The position numbers and the translations under genes were made by a program. Below the pieces are notes generated by a model. That model ran no database searches and was not told the origin of the DNA. It saw only the letters and a program-made list of their open reading frames with translations. DNA of 6,977 bases from Candidatus Odyssella thessalonicensis (GTDB lineage Bacteria; Pseudomonadota; Alphaproteobacteria; Bin65). Below, piece by piece: positions 6,921-6,977 of the stretch. The stretch spans positions 1 through 6,977 of the forward strand of contig SBBV01000235.1 in NCBI GenBank assembly GCA_005240015.1. The letters run 5' to 3'. How positions within the stretch are numbered: position 1 is the first letter of the stretch; every line of letters begins with the position of its first letter.

Positions 6921-6939
6921 GGGCGCGCTGCGCGCGCCC
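6921..6939. other. GC hairpin downstream of trpS
   Basis: GGGCGCGC (6921-6928), loop TGC and GCGCGCCC (6932-6939) form a perfect 8-bp stem 41 bases after the trpS stop. No T tract follows (GCCGCCGCTGCAG), so it is not a standard intrinsic terminator. It might be one element of a larger repeat cut by the window edge. Nothing else is recognisable in 6880-6977. Confidence 0.45.
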
Positions 6940-6977
6940 TGCCGCCGCTGCAGAATCGGAGCAAACGAAAGGGTCGC

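Overview
The window is high-GC bacterial chromosome. It carries four genes on the + strand in the order patatin-like protein (3' end only), glnD, murJ, trpS. The glnD-murJ-trpS order, the sequence of the TrpS core and a CTTGAC/CTATCT-type promoter before trpS all point to an alphaproteobacterium, probably Rhodospirillales- or Rhizobiales-like. That placement is inference from synteny and motif style, not from a database search. The three complete genes are core housekeeping genes with their key motifs intact, and none shows signs of recent transfer.

Layout: 3-572 is the C-terminal part of a patatin-like phospholipase family protein. 573-1098 is a 526-base gene-free gap filled mostly by a large palindromic repeat element (about 581-991) that contains a row of hairpins, followed by an AT-rich patch that may be the glnD promoter. 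1099-3885 is glnD, the PII uridylyltransferase/uridylyl-removing enzyme. 3886-4082 is almost entirely a second palindromic element with a terminator-like core. 4083-5690 is murJ, the lipid II flippase. 5691-5868 holds a third, shorter palindrome and a good candidate promoter. 5869-6879 is trpS, tryptophanyl-tRNA synthetase. 6880-6977 has one GC hairpin and no recognisable gene.

Functionally the genes link nitrogen sensing (GlnD modifying PII proteins), peptidoglycan precursor export (MurJ) and translation (TrpS). They are a conserved neighbourhood rather than a pathway. In Sinorhizobium meliloti glnD and mviN (murJ) are described as an operon, but here each gene is separated from the next by an element that looks like a transcription terminator.

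The most notable signal is in the gaps. All three hold members of what looks like one family of long inverted repeats, with arms built from octamers of the type CACSAAGR and, in two of them, an outer GGAG-CCGGGGAG-like block. Each begins 9-14 bases after the stop codon of the upstream gene, and each contains a GC hairpin followed by a T-rich run on the + strand. I see no new protein system, CRISPR array, transposase, tRNA or rRNA in the window.
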